A stretch of DNA of 64,000 nucleotides, taken from positions 39,017,501-39,081,500 of the forward strand of contig CM077011.1 of NCBI GenBank assembly GCA_039090855.1, in the 5' to 3' direction. How positions within the stretch are numbered: position 1 is the first letter of the stretch; each line of letters opens with the position of its first letter. Below the pieces are notes generated by a model. The model was not told the DNA's origin and searched no databases. It saw only the letters and a program-made list of their open reading frames with translations. Shown here one piece after another: positions 1-10,875 of this stretch. Position numbers and translations under genes: made by a program. This DNA is from Macrothele yani. Lineage: Eukaryota > Arthropoda > Arachnida > Araneae > Macrothelidae.

Positions 1-580
1 TTATTAGCCTCTAGGCCTTTGCATTTTTAAGAATTTTTCAATAAGCGTAACATCCTTAACTTGACATGTCGTGCAAACCTTATGAAAATTATTTTTCTTT
101 TGTCTCACATCTCTTATCTAGGATTTGAGTTAAAATTTTACTTTATTATTCTCTGTGAGCCCCGCAACGTCATGGATCCTTAGGCATCGCTTAACTGCCC
201 TTAATAGTAATTACGGTACTGGTACTCATTCATGTTTTACGGTTTCTATATTTCCATCAATTTTTATGATTTCACTGACTCCTATCCATAGTCCACAAGA
301 GAAGATTTAAAAAGTTACGAGCAGTATGAAAACCATAATGAGAAGCAACCAAAATTGTTATGAGTGAAAATTCAACAAAAAACGGAAAGTTTAAACTGCA
401 TTCTACGTTTCGCATTTTCATACAAATTTACGTAAACACATTATAATAATTCCATATAGAAGAAGCTTATAATGTCATAATACTTTCGTAAAGGAAAAAA
501 TAAACAAGAAAGATGACACCGAATTTTCGGGTGTAATGAGCTCGTCTTTTGAATCCGTTCTGACGGGAATTATATTTATC
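1..580. other. Anonymous AT-rich sequence
   Basis: No coding pattern, tRNA-like box or repeat arm shared with the rest of the window was seen here. Confidence 0.4.
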
Positions 581-589
581 AAAGCTATT

Positions 590-950
590 CAGAACCGGTA
601 TAGAAAAGGTTAGCATCTGACTGAAGAAAGAAGTTTTTCAATCGGGTTTTTAGTTTCGCAGATATTGCTGTAAACGGAAACTTACGCCCTGCGGTGGCAG
701 ACTTGTGCGTTAAGAAAATTCTGAAATTATACATATGAGAAACATTTCGCAGCAGAAACGCTCTCCAACAAAGAAATAATTTTTCAAATCGGAGCCTTGG
801 AAGCAGAGATATCGACAGAAATTAGATATGTATCTACGCCCCCTGGCGGGAAAACTATGCATTAATTTAAGAAGAAAGTGTTCCCTCAAAAGGTTTTTCG
901 ATGTGAGCGGCATCGGTCCACGAAAAAAGTTTTTGAGATAAATCGATGAA
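590..950 (+). repeat. Repeat family R1, fragment a
   Basis: Contains the signature words TTTTTCAAATCGGAG, GAAGCAGAGATATCG and CGCCCCCTGGCGG followed by AACTATGCAT. The same words recur in the same order near 2,530-2,700 and 3,140-3,500, so this is one end of a long repeat that later insertions broke. Class unknown. Confidence 0.5.
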
Positions 951-984
951 GGAAGAAATCATTTTCACAATGCATGGGAAATCG

Positions 985-1118
985 ACAAAATATTCAAAGC
1001 AAACAGAATATAAATTCTGAATTTGCTTGTTACGCTAGTCATCCATGTAGCACCTCTCAGAAGTGTTACAAACAAATACAAAATTTATATTCTGTTTGCT
1101 TTGAATATTCTATCGATT
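985..1118. repeat. SINE-B foldback fragments
   Basis: Bases 985-1060 are an inverted copy of the SINE-B tail (1405-1480). Bases 1061-1118 are a partial direct copy ending in the same word TTATATTCTGTTTGCTTTGA. The two halves can pair with each other. Confidence 0.55.
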
Positions 1119-1318
1119 TCAAATGGATTGTAAGGAGTATTTCTTCGTTCATTGATTTATCAGTGGTACTGACGATGACCTACCTACATCCGTTTTTGGA
1201 TGGGAGATTTGTCAAAACGCTATAAGGAAGCAACGATCCTTCGACTAGCGAAAATGTGAAGATGTTCAGATTCCTAAGTTAAGTTTGTTTAGTATCAGTT
1301 GCTTGAAACGTCACTGTT

Positions 1319-1482
1319 ATGGGTGGTGCAACGGTAGCATACTCGAACGGAAACCGGGAGATGCGGGTTCGATTCCTGCTCCAAGGCGATGCAATTTCCA
1401 AGTTTTCTGAGAGGTATTACATGGATGACCAGTTAGTGTTACAAGCAAATTCAGAATTTATATTCTGTTTGCTTTGAACATC
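1319..1482 (+). mobile_element. tRNA-derived SINE, family B
   Basis: A tRNA-like head carries an A-box-like TGGTGCAACGG and a B-box GGTTCGATTCC. A unique tail ends at TTCTGTTTGCTTTGAA. Inverted and direct tail fragments sit just upstream. Confidence 0.6.
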
Positions 1483-1487
1483 CTGAG

Positions 1488-1598
1488 ATTTTTTTCAATC
1501 GATTTTTCAGGAGCTCAGATTTTGCTGCAAATACATCAGAAGCAGAAATTAACGCCCCCTGTTGGCAAACCATCTTCTACCAAGTATTAGAAATTATA
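1488..1598 (+). repeat. Repeat family R1, fragment b
   Basis: Matches 3280-3380: TTTCAGGAGCTCAGATTTT, then ACATCAGAAGCAGAAATTAA, then GAAATTATA. It is interrupted at GAAATTATA by the mariner-like insertion and resumes at 2485. Confidence 0.5.
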
Positions 1599-1600
1599 TA

Positions 1601-2482
1601 CAGGGTGTTTCAAAACTAATGGAACAAACTTTAAGGGGTGATAGAACACACCGAAACAAGCACTTTTCGTCAGAGAATGCATGGTCGCAAGTTACGCGGT
1701 TAGGCGCTGGAGGGCGTTTTACATTCCTCCACACACGTCGTCTTTCACAACGCAAAGACTCACATCTTTTACTGGAACGTCTGAATGGGAGGAGGTACCT
1801 TATTTTCCTTCAACAAGTTTTCCCTGAATTGATCTACCATGTACCAGCAGCCGTCCGCCGTAAAATGTGGTTCCAGCATGATGGAGCGCCAGCTCATTTC
1901 AGCACTCAGGTGCGTGATTACTTGAACACCACATTTCCAGGCCAATGGACTGGCAGAGGTAGACCCATCGCTTGGCCCTCACGATCACCAGATCTGGATT
2001 TTTTTCTTTATGAGGACATCTTAAGTCCGTAATGTACGAAACTCCCATTGATTCCATTGGGGAACTAGTCGTAAGGCTTTCAGTTGCTGCTGCAGCTGTC
2101 CGGGAGATGCCTGGTATTTTCCACAACATACGGACATTTTTACGTCGACGATGCGAAGCGTGTATCAGGAGTGGCTGTCGCCCTTTGAGCAGCTTTTGTA
2201 AATGTAATTAATTTCAGTATTTACTTATTAATGTTTGCAAATTTGATGTAATTTTGTGATGTCACGTTTTGTTTTTTATTTTGTCTGCAATAAAGCTTTG
2301 TTTTGATTTGTTGTGCCATTCCTGTCTTTGCGTTGCGAAAGACGGCGTGTGTGGGGAAACGGATAGCGCCCTCCAGCGCCTAACCGCCTAACTTGCGACC
2401 ATGCATTCAATGACGAAAAGTGCTTGTTTCGGTGTGTTCTATCACCCCTTAAAGTTTGTTCCATTAGTTTTAAAACACACTG
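1601..2482 (+). mobile_element. Internally deleted mariner-like transposon with ~150-bp TIRs
   Basis: The left end begins CAGGGTGTTTCAAAACTAAT after TA (1599-1600). The right end is its inverted copy, followed by TA at 2483-2484. The inverted arms run about 149 bp (1601-1749 and 2337-2482), long for this group. Between them lies only the C-terminal part of a DDE transposase. The uninterrupted sequence is seen in the R1 paralogue near 3365-3375, which supports a real insertion. Confidence 0.75.
1753..2193 (+). pseudogene. C-terminal fragment of a mariner-like (IS630/Tc1 superfamily) transposase
   Basis: The readable protein contains WFQHDGAPAHFS, which holds the second catalytic Asp. It is followed by a run ending WPSRSPDLD and FFLYEDIL. 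This is the D to D/E region of arthropod mariner-like transposases of the HDGAPAHF...WPSRSPDL type. Reading then moves to another frame near 2010 (a VMYETPID-like segment) and ends in an Arg- and Cys-rich tail near 2,190. The helix-turn-helix domain and first catalytic Asp are missing, because the left TIR joins directly to the C-terminal half. It cannot encode an active enzyme, and the element would need a transposase supplied in trans. The superfamily is confident; the named family is not. Confidence 0.7.
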
Positions 2483-2484
2483 TA

Positions 2485-2703
2485 TAAAGCATTCCCCATC
2501 AGGAGCTGTATCCGGCGCAGAAATAATTTTTTCAGATCGGAGAAGACAGACATCGGGAATAATGCAATTTACCTTAAACCCCCTTAGCCGAAAGTCCATG
2601 AATTATTTGAAAACTTTGAAATTGCATGAAAAACATTTCGCACCAGAAACGCTATCCAACAAAGAAGAAATTTTTCAAATTGGAATTTTAGAAGCAGATG
2701 GTT
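2485..2703 (+). repeat. Repeat family R1, fragment c
   Basis: Continues R1 after the mariner-like insertion. Two near-tandem copies of the TTTTTCA(A/G)ATCGGAG-like word lie about 130 bp apart (near 2,526 and 2,659). Confidence 0.45.
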
Positions 2704-3138
2704 AATATATATCAAATACGTGGAGATAATGTAAATGGACGATGTCATCGCTCTTTCCACGTTATTTTATGAACAACGCATAGCGACTGAAAAATTGTGG
2801 TCCGGCACCGCTGGGATCGAACCCCAGAACTCTCGATAACTAGTCGAGTGCGTTCGAATTTACGCTACGGCGCCAACAATTCTCAGCGCCATGCTTGGTT
2901 TATCAGTCAGCATCTGACTACATGAATCCGTATTGATGGTCTCAGCAACTGAGATGTCGTCATCTGGTAGCATTTAACGCAACAGCTATTTAATTGTAGC
3001 TGATAAATTCAAATGGCGATAGAAATGGTTAATATATATCAAATACGTGGAGATAATGTAAATGGACGATGTCATCGCTCTTTCCACGTTATTTTATAAA
3101 CAACGCATAGCTATTGAAAAGAGCGATGACATCGTCTA
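2699..3138 (-). mobile_element. SINE-C insertion with duplicated ~88-bp flank
   Basis: A tRNA-like head lies on the minus strand at about 2795-2875 (B-box GGTTCGATCCC). The tail word ATGTCATCGCTCTTTCCACG is shared with copies at 18 kb and 33.6 kb. About 88 bp at 2699-2786 is repeated directly at 3027-3114, and an inverted copy of the tail word follows at 3118-3133. This looks like a rearranged or double insertion. Confidence 0.5.
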
Positions 3139-3805
3139 TTTAGAAGCAGAGACATTGACAAGAATAAGATATATATCTACTCTCCATGGCGGTGAAACCA
3201 TGCATCCTTTTAAGAATAAAATGTTCTGGAAAGGTTTATCGACGTGAGTGGTATCGATCCTCGAACTAATTTTTTCAGTCGAGATTTCAGGAGCTCAGAT
3301 TTTACTGCTAATACATCAGAAGCAGAAATTAAAACCAAACTATTTTTTACCAAAAGTTGGAAATTATACGTAAAAGATTTCCCATCCGGAGTTGTATTAA
3401 CTGCGGAAAGAATTTTTCAAATCGGAGTTTTAGAAGCAGAGATATCGGGGAAAACGCAATTTACTTTTATGCCCCCAGCGGAAAATCTATGCGTAACTTA
3501 AAATAGTCTTCGACATAAATGGAATCGAAAGGTAAAAAAGAAAAATGCAATCGGATGTTTAAAAGAAAATATATGGGATAAAATGCATTTTGAATTCTAT
3601 ATCATCTGTATTTATACCCACTAGGTGGCGAAATGGTGCATCGTAAGAAAAAAAAATGAAATGAAGGACCACCATTTGCACATTTCAAGCTTCCCAATGC
3701 AAAAAGAATGTGTCAGATCGGACTAATAGTTGCACAGATACGGTGTCCACAGGTGGACGGACGGACAGACGGCAGACGGGCGGACAAACCAGTAACATAA
3801 GCACG
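3139..3805 (+). repeat. Repeat family R1, fragment d, ending in a GGAC run
   Basis: Carries R1 words in order, then ATCGGACTAATAGTTGCACA and a run of GGAC/AGAC tetranucleotides at 3757-3790. Similar GGAC or GTCC runs mark the ends of the 146-bp arrays elsewhere in the window. Confidence 0.5.
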
Positions 3806-4064
3806 ATCTTTTTTACAAAGACATGCCAAAAATAACGTTACATTTTCATGCAAAAGTAGCCTAATATTACTTCAGCATGATTTATTTTTATCTCCATATA
3901 TAGAATCTTAATGGTACGAGAATTTCATGATAGTCCGGCAATTTTAAAGCTTTATTTAAATTTTCCTGTCTCCTTCCACTGCTTTGGGTTTTAAATTTCC
4001 CATGAGAACCTAAGGCTGTTAAGATTCGCCCATCCCTAATTCAGAGCCATATGTTGAAGGCACG

Positions 4065-4168
4065 GGATAGAGCACTTATCCGAGACCAGTGAACGGGTCC
4101 AGGTCTAACGATTTGCTAGAAGACAGGGCGGTGCATCTGACCAATTGGCCACCGGGGTGACCTTAAAG
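4065..4168 (-). mobile_element. tRNA-like SINE fragment
   Basis: The minus strand reads a tRNA-head-like CCGGTGGCCAATTGGTCAG and a following body. Only one copy was seen, so the family is uncertain. Confidence 0.35.
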
Positions 4169-4196
4169 TGCATTGTGATCAGGGACGCGCTAAGCA

Positions 4197-4525
4197 AGAG
4201 CCGCGGGTGGCCTAGTGGTAATGGTTCGTGACTGACATGGAGATAACCTCAGGTTCGATCCTGGGCAGGTAAGGATGTTCGAACCACTAAATACCAGCCG
4301 TGCGTAGGATGGGCACGTTAAGCAGTCGGACCCCGGGTACTGCTTCCCCCGGTAATAAATAAGGGCGTCTTCCTCCCCCTTTCAACCTCGCTTCCGTGTG
4401 ACTTTCCTATCGGACACTCTAGCCCAAATCTCGTAGCTTCCTATTTTTAAGGGTTGTTTAAGACCTGGGGTGAGACACTCCCTTCCTAAAATCCTCAAGA
4501 CCTGATCTGATCTGATCCTTCCTCT
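4197..4525 (+). mobile_element. tRNA-derived SINE, family D (copy 1)
   Basis: The tRNA-like head has A-box TGGCCTAGTGG and B-box GGTTCGATCC. It is followed by a conserved body and a GATCT-repeat tail. A 14-bp TSD, GGACGCGCTAAGCA, flanks it at 4183-4196 and 4526-4539. Three more copies are on the minus strand. Confidence 0.8.
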
Positions 4526-4839
4526 GGACGCGCTAAGCAGGGGTTCAATGGGTGCAAAGCCCCCGGTTCCGGGGGCGGCAGGACACCCCAATCAAATTTT
4601 GCAGTTGATAAATTAATATTAGTGACATGGGAGAACTTAAGAAAATGTTTCACTGAGAGTAATCGTAATGCTACGTGACAAGTTTATAACTTTTGTATTG
4701 TAAAAATAATTCATTATATAGCTTAATAGAAAACGACTTCAAATCAGAGAATAATTTTTATTATTTTGTTCAGTAACGGATACCGCTTGCAAAGGACTAA
4801 CAATTCTTTTTCTAAATTTATTTTTAAAACTTGAAGATT

Positions 4840-5640
4840 TCAGCATTCGTGATATGCGTGGCAAGCGCTATGACAATGTGGCCAATATGATGGGAAAACA
4901 CAGTGGACTTATATAATTGTTCGACTTTAAACCCTTATGCAATCTATGTACTTTGAGTGGTTGATACTTTAAATGTGGTCGTAAATAACGACGAAAAATT
5001 TTCTCTAGAAATTGTGACCTATTCACCAACAGAAATATGTGCTTTCTTTTCCGAATTACCTTACCGTTGGCAAATTTTTAAAAAAGAGCTTCTATCTTTC
5101 AGCGTAAAACCATTCTGTGAAACAAGGTGAGAAAACAGAATCGATGCAATAAGAGTAACGATGACTAGATGGATGTAATAATGGATGTAATCCATGAAAC
5201 ATTACATTCGCGCTTTAGCACGCGAACCTTTTAGAGACAGTGATACACTAAATTTAAACAATCTTTCTTAGAAAACAGAATAAAAACAAAACAAAAAAAC
5301 GTGCAAGTTTACTTGTTCCAGAAAGATTTGGTACACTCTTCAAAAACTAATATTAATTAAATGGCTGTTTAAAAGAATGTAGAACACATGGGTTTTTAAA
5401 TGCATGTTGGCTGAAGATAAAGCAACTGCCGAGGAAACAGATTGCGAAGCAGTATTTTCAACTATTGAACTGGTTAGACCACATAAGAAAAAACAAAAAA
5501 TGAATTTTGGTACCAAAATACAAATAAGATATTGGTCTGCCAAAAAGAAATTAAAAAAAACTGTCCTATTTTTTTTATCAACGAAAAGAACGGTTCGAGC
5601 ACTTGAACACGCATAACTAGACTTTTCCATTTTTAAATGA
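4840..5640 (+). pseudogene. Decayed hAT transposase (DUF4371/ZMYM-like type)
   Basis: Scattered frames spell recognisable hAT transposase blocks in the right order. First is DMRGKRYDNVANMMGKHSGL (about 4,850-4,912), like the RGQ-YDNA-NM-GK block of DUF4371 proteins. Next is an NPYAIYVL-like stretch (about 4,930-4,955). Then comes a block with FFSELPYRW and CETRW (about 5,050-5,130), matching the FFS...RW and ETRW signature. Near 5,440-5,610 a Lys-rich segment (RPHKKKQKM) resembles the R-RKKK-M linker of these proteins. Stops and frameshifts separate the blocks, so it is dead. No TIRs were identified. The call rests on block order and spacing, and a translated search would settle it. Confidence 0.6.
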
Positions 5641-5772
5641 CCTTTATTCTTTATTAGCTCTAAGCAGATATATAAAAATAAAATATTGTATGGCAGTGGC
5701 GTATAGCCAGAAATGTCTTAAGGACAAAGAAGGGGTGGCCATTTGGTTCATTGATGAAAACCTCATATATAC

Positions 5773-5824
5773 ATATACTAGTACGTTCAAAAAGTTCCGG
5801 AACTTTTTGAACGTACTGGTATAT
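5773..5824. repeat. Near-perfect 52-bp palindrome
   Basis: The arms AGTACGTTCAAAAAGTTCC and its exact complement abut at 5798/5799. The 19-bp perfect arms extend to 26 bp with one mismatch. There is no loop. It resembles two mariner-type TIRs joined head to head, which is an inference. Confidence 0.7.
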
Positions 5825-6194
5825 CACTTTAAATTCGTACTCAATCCCTTCTCAAGGGGAAGAGGGTTCTGGACCCCAGCACCACCCCCTTGGCTACGTT
5901 GTATGGACTTACAAAATAAAATTGTCAGGTATTGCACAAAAAGAATATGATATAACTGCTTCAGATTCGTGTGACTAAATTGAAATTCTTTGGACTTATG
6001 TCAAGCATCACATGAACCCATAAAGTGTTTTAGAATACATATTTTCAAATGACTCATTAATATGTTTTCCAAACAGTTCAGTAGCTTTAAGAATATTTCT
6101 GATGATGCCTGTAGCAAAACACGGTTGGAGTGGGGGACGCACGTGTCTCTTGTTGAATTAAACGAAAACATTTTTGGATTTTGTGGGTTTTTAT

Positions 6195-8195
6195 ACTGCC
6201 AAAGATGTACCTCAACACTAAACTCGAACGTGGTAAGCTCATAAGACAAACAAAATGTATTGACATAACCAACATTATAAAACATAATAATACCTTCAAG
6301 TTGGAACTGAGGAACAGATTCTCTGCTTTACAAGGCGTAACATCGGAAGAAGTGGATATTTCTGAAGTTAACAGAGAACTCACCAAGGCTCTTGTGGAAA
6401 CAGCAACAAAAATAGGTGGTACTAAGATCAAGTTATATATGAAGAAAATTTCAAGAAAAACAAAAATGTTGATGCAAAAGAGAAGGGCGATGAGGACAAA
6501 TAAAGATGATGAAACTTCCAAAGTAGAATATATAGAGCTATGCAAGACAGTACGGAAAAGTGTCACTGAAGACAAGGAAATTCAATTGTGAACTAGTGAG
6601 AAAAGCAATTGAAAACAACCAAAGCTTGAAGAAAGCAAAGGGATATCTCAGTAAAGGAAGAAAACAGATTATGGCACTGAGAAAAGAAGATGGGACTGTA
6701 ACAAGAAATAGATGCAAAATTTTAACAAGGGTGAAAGTTTTCTACTCACAACTGTATGAGAGGGATGATACATCTATTCCAGACATTACGACAGGTACCA
6801 GTACCAAAGTCCCCTCCAGTTCTTCCTGCAAAAGTTACACATGCAATTAAGAATATGAAACGGGGAAAAGCTCCAGGAGAAGATGGAATTACTACGGACA
6901 TTATACAAGAAGCAACTGGAGAAATTGAAACCACGCTCGCCCAAGTGTTCACCAGATGTCTCAATGAAGGGAATATTCCTAAGGATTGGAACAATGCTAC
7001 AATGATCCTGCTACATAAGAAAGGTGACGATGAGGATCTCGGGAACTACAGGCCCATCAGCCTCCTATGAGTGGTTTATAAAATCCTCACTAAAGTTCTT
7101 TCACATCGCTTGAGCTTGAAGGTAACACTAGACATCGGCTCAACCAAGAGAACAAGCTGGATTCAGGAGTGGCTACAACATTGTGGATTATCTCCATGTA
7201 CTGAGAGAACTAATTGAAAGAACAAGAGAATGTGAACTCCCATTATGCATGGCTTTTATTGATTATGAAAAGGCCTTCGATTCCGTGAAACCATCAGCAG
7301 TTACAATGGCTTTGAAATACTGCGGCATTGAAGATGCGTACATTTAAATTATTAATAACGTCTATAAAAATGCAAGTGCAAAGGTTCGGATATTTGAGGA
7401 TACAGCACTAATAAAAACTGGAAAGGGAGTGAGACAAGGTGACACCATATCTCCCAAACTCTTTAACGCCATATTGCAAAATGTCTTTAAAGCATTGAAC
7501 TGGGAAAACAAAGGGATAAAGATTAATGGAGATTATTTAACTCACCTTCGTTTTGCTGATGATGTAGTCATTTTTGCAACTACCACTTCGGAGCTGCAGA
7601 GTATGATCTAAGAACTTGCTGATAAGAGTAAAGAAATGGGATTAGAAATGAACTTTCAGAAGACAAAAGTGATATACAATGCTTTTACAAGGAAAGAAGA
7701 GTTATTGATTGATGGAGAAAAGCTTGAAACAACCGATATATACATTTATCTTGAGCAGCAGATATCAAGTGAGCGTCACGTTGATGAAGAAATTAATCGC
7801 CGTATAAAACTTGGATGGAGAGCTTTTGGAAGAAACAGTACAATTTTCAAGAGCAGTATGCCATTGTGTCTTAAAAGGAAAGTGTTTAATCAATGCATCC
7901 TGCCAGTGCTTACGTATGAAGCAGAGACATGGACTTTAACTAAAAAAGGTATACAAAAACTGCAGACAACTCGAAGAAAGTTAATTTTGGCTTAAACTAC
8001 GCTTTTAGTTCATAGAAAAAAATATTTTTATTTAATACAAAAACCAGTTATTTAGAATTCTACTTTTAGTTAAATATAACTTATTTGTATATGCACCCAT
8101 ATATGAACAGACCGTTGTGGAGGAAACTTGGGGAGACCGTCGTCCAGCAGTGGACTGATAATGGTTGACAATGATGATGATGATGATGATTGACA
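6195..8195 (+). mobile_element. RTE-type (BovB-like) LINE, 5'-truncated and decayed
   Basis: Carries an RT domain of the RTE type and ends in the short GATGAT run typical of RTE 3' ends (8168-8190). The endonuclease domain is absent, so the copy is 5'-truncated. Between 7993 and about 8100 an unrelated AT-rich stretch replaces the last ~90 codons, which survive in the copy at 43.7 kb. Confidence 0.8.
6206..7995 (+). pseudogene. RTE reverse transcriptase remnant
   Basis: This was the RTE polymerase that copies element RNA at a nicked chromosomal target. Readable blocks in order are: a linker region (6206-6590, SALQGVTSEEVD); the RT entry block KRGKAPGEDGIT and NYRPISLL (about 6,850-7,068); motif A, FIDYEKAFDSV (about 7,255-7,290); motif B, GVRQGDTISPKLF (about 7,425-7,465); motif C, HLRFADDVVIFA with the catalytic FADD intact (about 7,540-7,575); the thumb (7636-7840); and the tail block CILPVLTYEAETWTLTKKG (about 7,895-7,950). 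Frames change near 6,580 and 6,850, an in-frame TGA lies at about 7,068, and further stops occur near 7,345 and 7,609. It is therefore inactive despite good motif preservation. Confidence 0.8.
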
Positions 8196-8199
8196 GAGT

Positions 8200-9330
8200 A
8201 GAATATGGCCTCTTGGATTATTCGCAGCGTCATCTGAACTAGAGTTTTACTGATTTTTTTCTCCCTCAGTTTTATATGAAACAATTGTGTTTTATGAAAA
8301 CACTGAATTTACTGGAAATAAAAAAAGATATTGCTAAAGGTATTTATTTCATGTGAAAATGAATAAAAATTGAAAAATATTCTCGTACAAGGGGCGGCAA
8401 ATCTGGGCTTGCACTCCAGGCGGCAAGTGCCCTTGGCGCGCCCTTATTGTGATACTCTCTAAGATTACGAATAGGATCTCAGCATGCTTCAAATTTAATA
8501 TCTCAGAAGGTATTGAATTACATGCTACGATTAAGATTACGCCAGAAAGTTGGAAGGCTAGCGACCAAAGGTTTCAAATTTTTATAAGTGCCATTCAGAG
8601 ATGAAACAACGAGGCGTCCGTGAGATGTTTTTCTCCAAATTTTATTGTTTCAAAGGATTTCGAAAGTTTCCTAAAAATAAAAGTTTTTATTTTCTTACTG
8701 AGGTAACCAGTCATGTGGGATTTAGGAATGAGGAATGTCGAAGAGAATCTCTCCCTCTTGCTCTTAATTGAAGTGCAGAAGCAGACCCGACTCTGTGAGA
8801 GAGAGGTAATTTGCTTACGTATCTAGGAATTAATGAACACCAGGCAGAAAAGCAAATAACAATAACGAAAAGCGAATAAGCACTAGTCAAATCTTTAAGA
8901 AGTTACATACGCAACTCAAAATCAACTTCTCAAAGTTTAAATTACGAAGCTGTGCAAAAATCCTCATTTCAAAAAATTTCTTAAGTGACTGAAAAAGAAA
9001 AACCTTTAAAATAGAAACTTATGGATTTATTTTGCAACAGGTTTAGCAAAATAAATATGGCTAAAATTTTCAGCAGAATTGTCTGCCCATGTTAGAAAAT
9101 CACGAAACCTTATGACGTACAATAATAAAGGTTTAGATAAACTTGTGAAATAATAAATGAATATTTCTCTTCTGGAAATAATGCTAAATTAAATATCTGT
9201 AAATTTATCAACAAATCAGGTTTTTTTCAGCCTTTGCATTTGATTACAAATTAAACAGAAATCTGAAGGGCAGATATTTTTTTTCCATTTTCATTTTTAT
9301 TTTGTTCACTTCAGAACATAGTTCTATAAT
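8200..9330. other. Anonymous intergenic sequence
   Basis: No coding blocks or tRNA-like heads were seen. A short GC-rich phrase at 8,390-8,450 (GGCGGCAA...GGCGCGCCC) stands out in AT-rich surroundings. Confidence 0.35.
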
Positions 9331-9480
9331 CCACCACACTGGTCTAAGCGCTGGCTTCTGACCGTTTGTCCGAATGAGTCGAGATTCGAGTCCCGGATGA
9401 GACATGTGTTGGGTGTTGGTTTTACGCCACTGGCTCTCTCCCTTCCCCGGAACCAGTGGTCCTAAATTAAGAAGAGAAAC
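9331..9480 (+). mobile_element. SINE family A, divergent copy
   Basis: The head reads TGGTCTAAGCGCTGGCTTCTG and the body CTGGCTCTCTCCCTTCCC then GGAACCAGTGG. It lacks the usual 3' end. Confidence 0.7.
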
Positions 9481-10136
9481 TGCTTTGCTCGTAAACATGC
9501 CTATGTTGTAACGTGACCAAAAAATTAGGAGACGGAGGTACGAATTAGTGTAAAGTGGTGTTTTCTTGGTGTGGGGGGTAGGGGGGCCATGAAAAACTGG
9601 GAACTGATATTTTCTCTTCAGGTGGTAGCAGTCCTTGAAAACAATTTCTCTGTAAATACCCCCCAAATTTGTATCTTTGAAGTACATAACAAATATTTTG
9701 TCATGCATTGCTCTTCAACGATTGCTGAAAATGAACGTTGACGTAGAGTCCAGAGTTTCGGAAAAGATGCTAAGTTTTCTAGTAAAAGAAAAAAAAAGAC
9801 TTTTCTTTAATTCCTTTAAATATCACAAATCTTTTACTAATCCAAACATACATAATTTCCTTTGTCTGGACGTGTAAACTTTTGTATATGTTGGCGCCTC
9901 TTGGTGCTTGCCTGTTTCAATTGTTGAATCTCTGCCTCAAACAATATACTTTTTCTGTTGTTGAAATGTTCATGCTCATTTTTGTAATGTTAATTGTTTC
10001 ACATCTGGAACACATCTGTTTCACTTTGACGAAACATCGTTTCGTGCGTTTTTGTAACACTCCATCTCAAGATAAGATTCTTACAACAATAAAATATAGC
10101 CAATCAACTCAGCGCACGGATGTACCACTTTGCTTT

Positions 10137-10150
10137 GTTGCCATAGCAGC
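10137..10150. promoter_or_regulatory. X-box-like motif
   Basis: GTTGCCATAGCAGC is one base from the RFX-type palindrome GTTGCCATRGCAAC. A CCAAT sequence lies 38 bp upstream (10099). It could be chance; it matters only because it precedes the open frame at 10209. Confidence 0.25.
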
Positions 10151-10208
10151 AAAATCCGATTTTTTCACAGCTGCTGGTGTGACATCACATAGTTCAAATC
10201 ATTCTGAC

Positions 10209-10328
10209 ATGGCGTCAGAGGCGCCTTACATCACACGATTAAAATCGTTTCAGCAACTCTTTGGAAACAGTAAAACGTTACGTCAGGAATTTTGGTCGTA
10301 CTTTTTTGTTCATGAACGACATACATAA
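10209..10328 (+). CDS. Possible first coding exon or small ORF, unrecognised
   Basis: An ATG in a strong animal start context (GACATGG) opens a 39-codon frame that begins MASEAPYITRLKSFQQLFGN and ends at TAA (10326-10328). The same frame is open upstream to 9882, but that upstream part is hydrophobic and low in complexity, so the internal ATG is the better start. Upstream lie a CCAAT word, an X-box-like palindrome and a TGACATCA word. A GTAAAA sequence inside the frame (after GGAAACA, about 10,270) could be a splice donor. I do not recognise the protein. It may be a first exon, a small ORF or chance. Confidence 0.2.
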   Translation: MASEAPYITRLKSFQQLFGNSKTLRQEFWSYFFVHERHT

Positions 10329-10329
10329 T

Positions 10330-10875
10330 TTTTTATTTAGAATCCCATCGTATGCAATTTAATTTTAAGATTCGCGTTGTGAACCTAAAATGATTATTTA
10401 AATTATTAACCCAGTTTATTTTCTCATTTCAGTCTAGAAATTGAGAGTTCCAATATAGTAGGTAGCAGTGTGGTGTGTTATCATTATTTCATGCGTATGC
10501 TGAAGAAATATGATTTGGGAACTTTCTTTTTCCTTAAACCACGGAATTCCCAGAATATAACAAAAATTGTTTCGCAGAATACAACCAGGTATTCTTTTAT
10601 TCGTATCTGTAGAAGAAATGAAGAAGAAAGAAAAAACGGAAAACAAAAATACTGTTTGTACTTCTGCGCGTGAAATACCAAAACATCTTAACATTTGCAA
10701 CTGCGCAATTCTAAGTTCACAAACAAAGAGAAAATACCTGGTTATTCAAAATTACTCTACATATCTTGTTTTCCCCCGTCATTGTTGACATGCTTTTAAC
10801 TAGTACATGAATAATGTTACATAATGAGTTCTCAGCATTGACATTGTGTCGTGGTTTTACTTCTTCACAACGAGT
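10330..10875. other. Anonymous AT-rich sequence
   Basis: Nothing recognised. Short open frames here are low-complexity and shadow each other on both strands. Confidence 0.35.

Noticed and set aside
8081..8284. Poly-His minus-strand frame
   Set aside because: It reads the GATGAT tail of the RTE LINE in reverse.
9882..10208. Upstream extension of the 10.2-kb frame
   Set aside because: Hydrophobic low-complexity text with no start context or family resemblance. Only the part from 10209 was kept, as a weak candidate.
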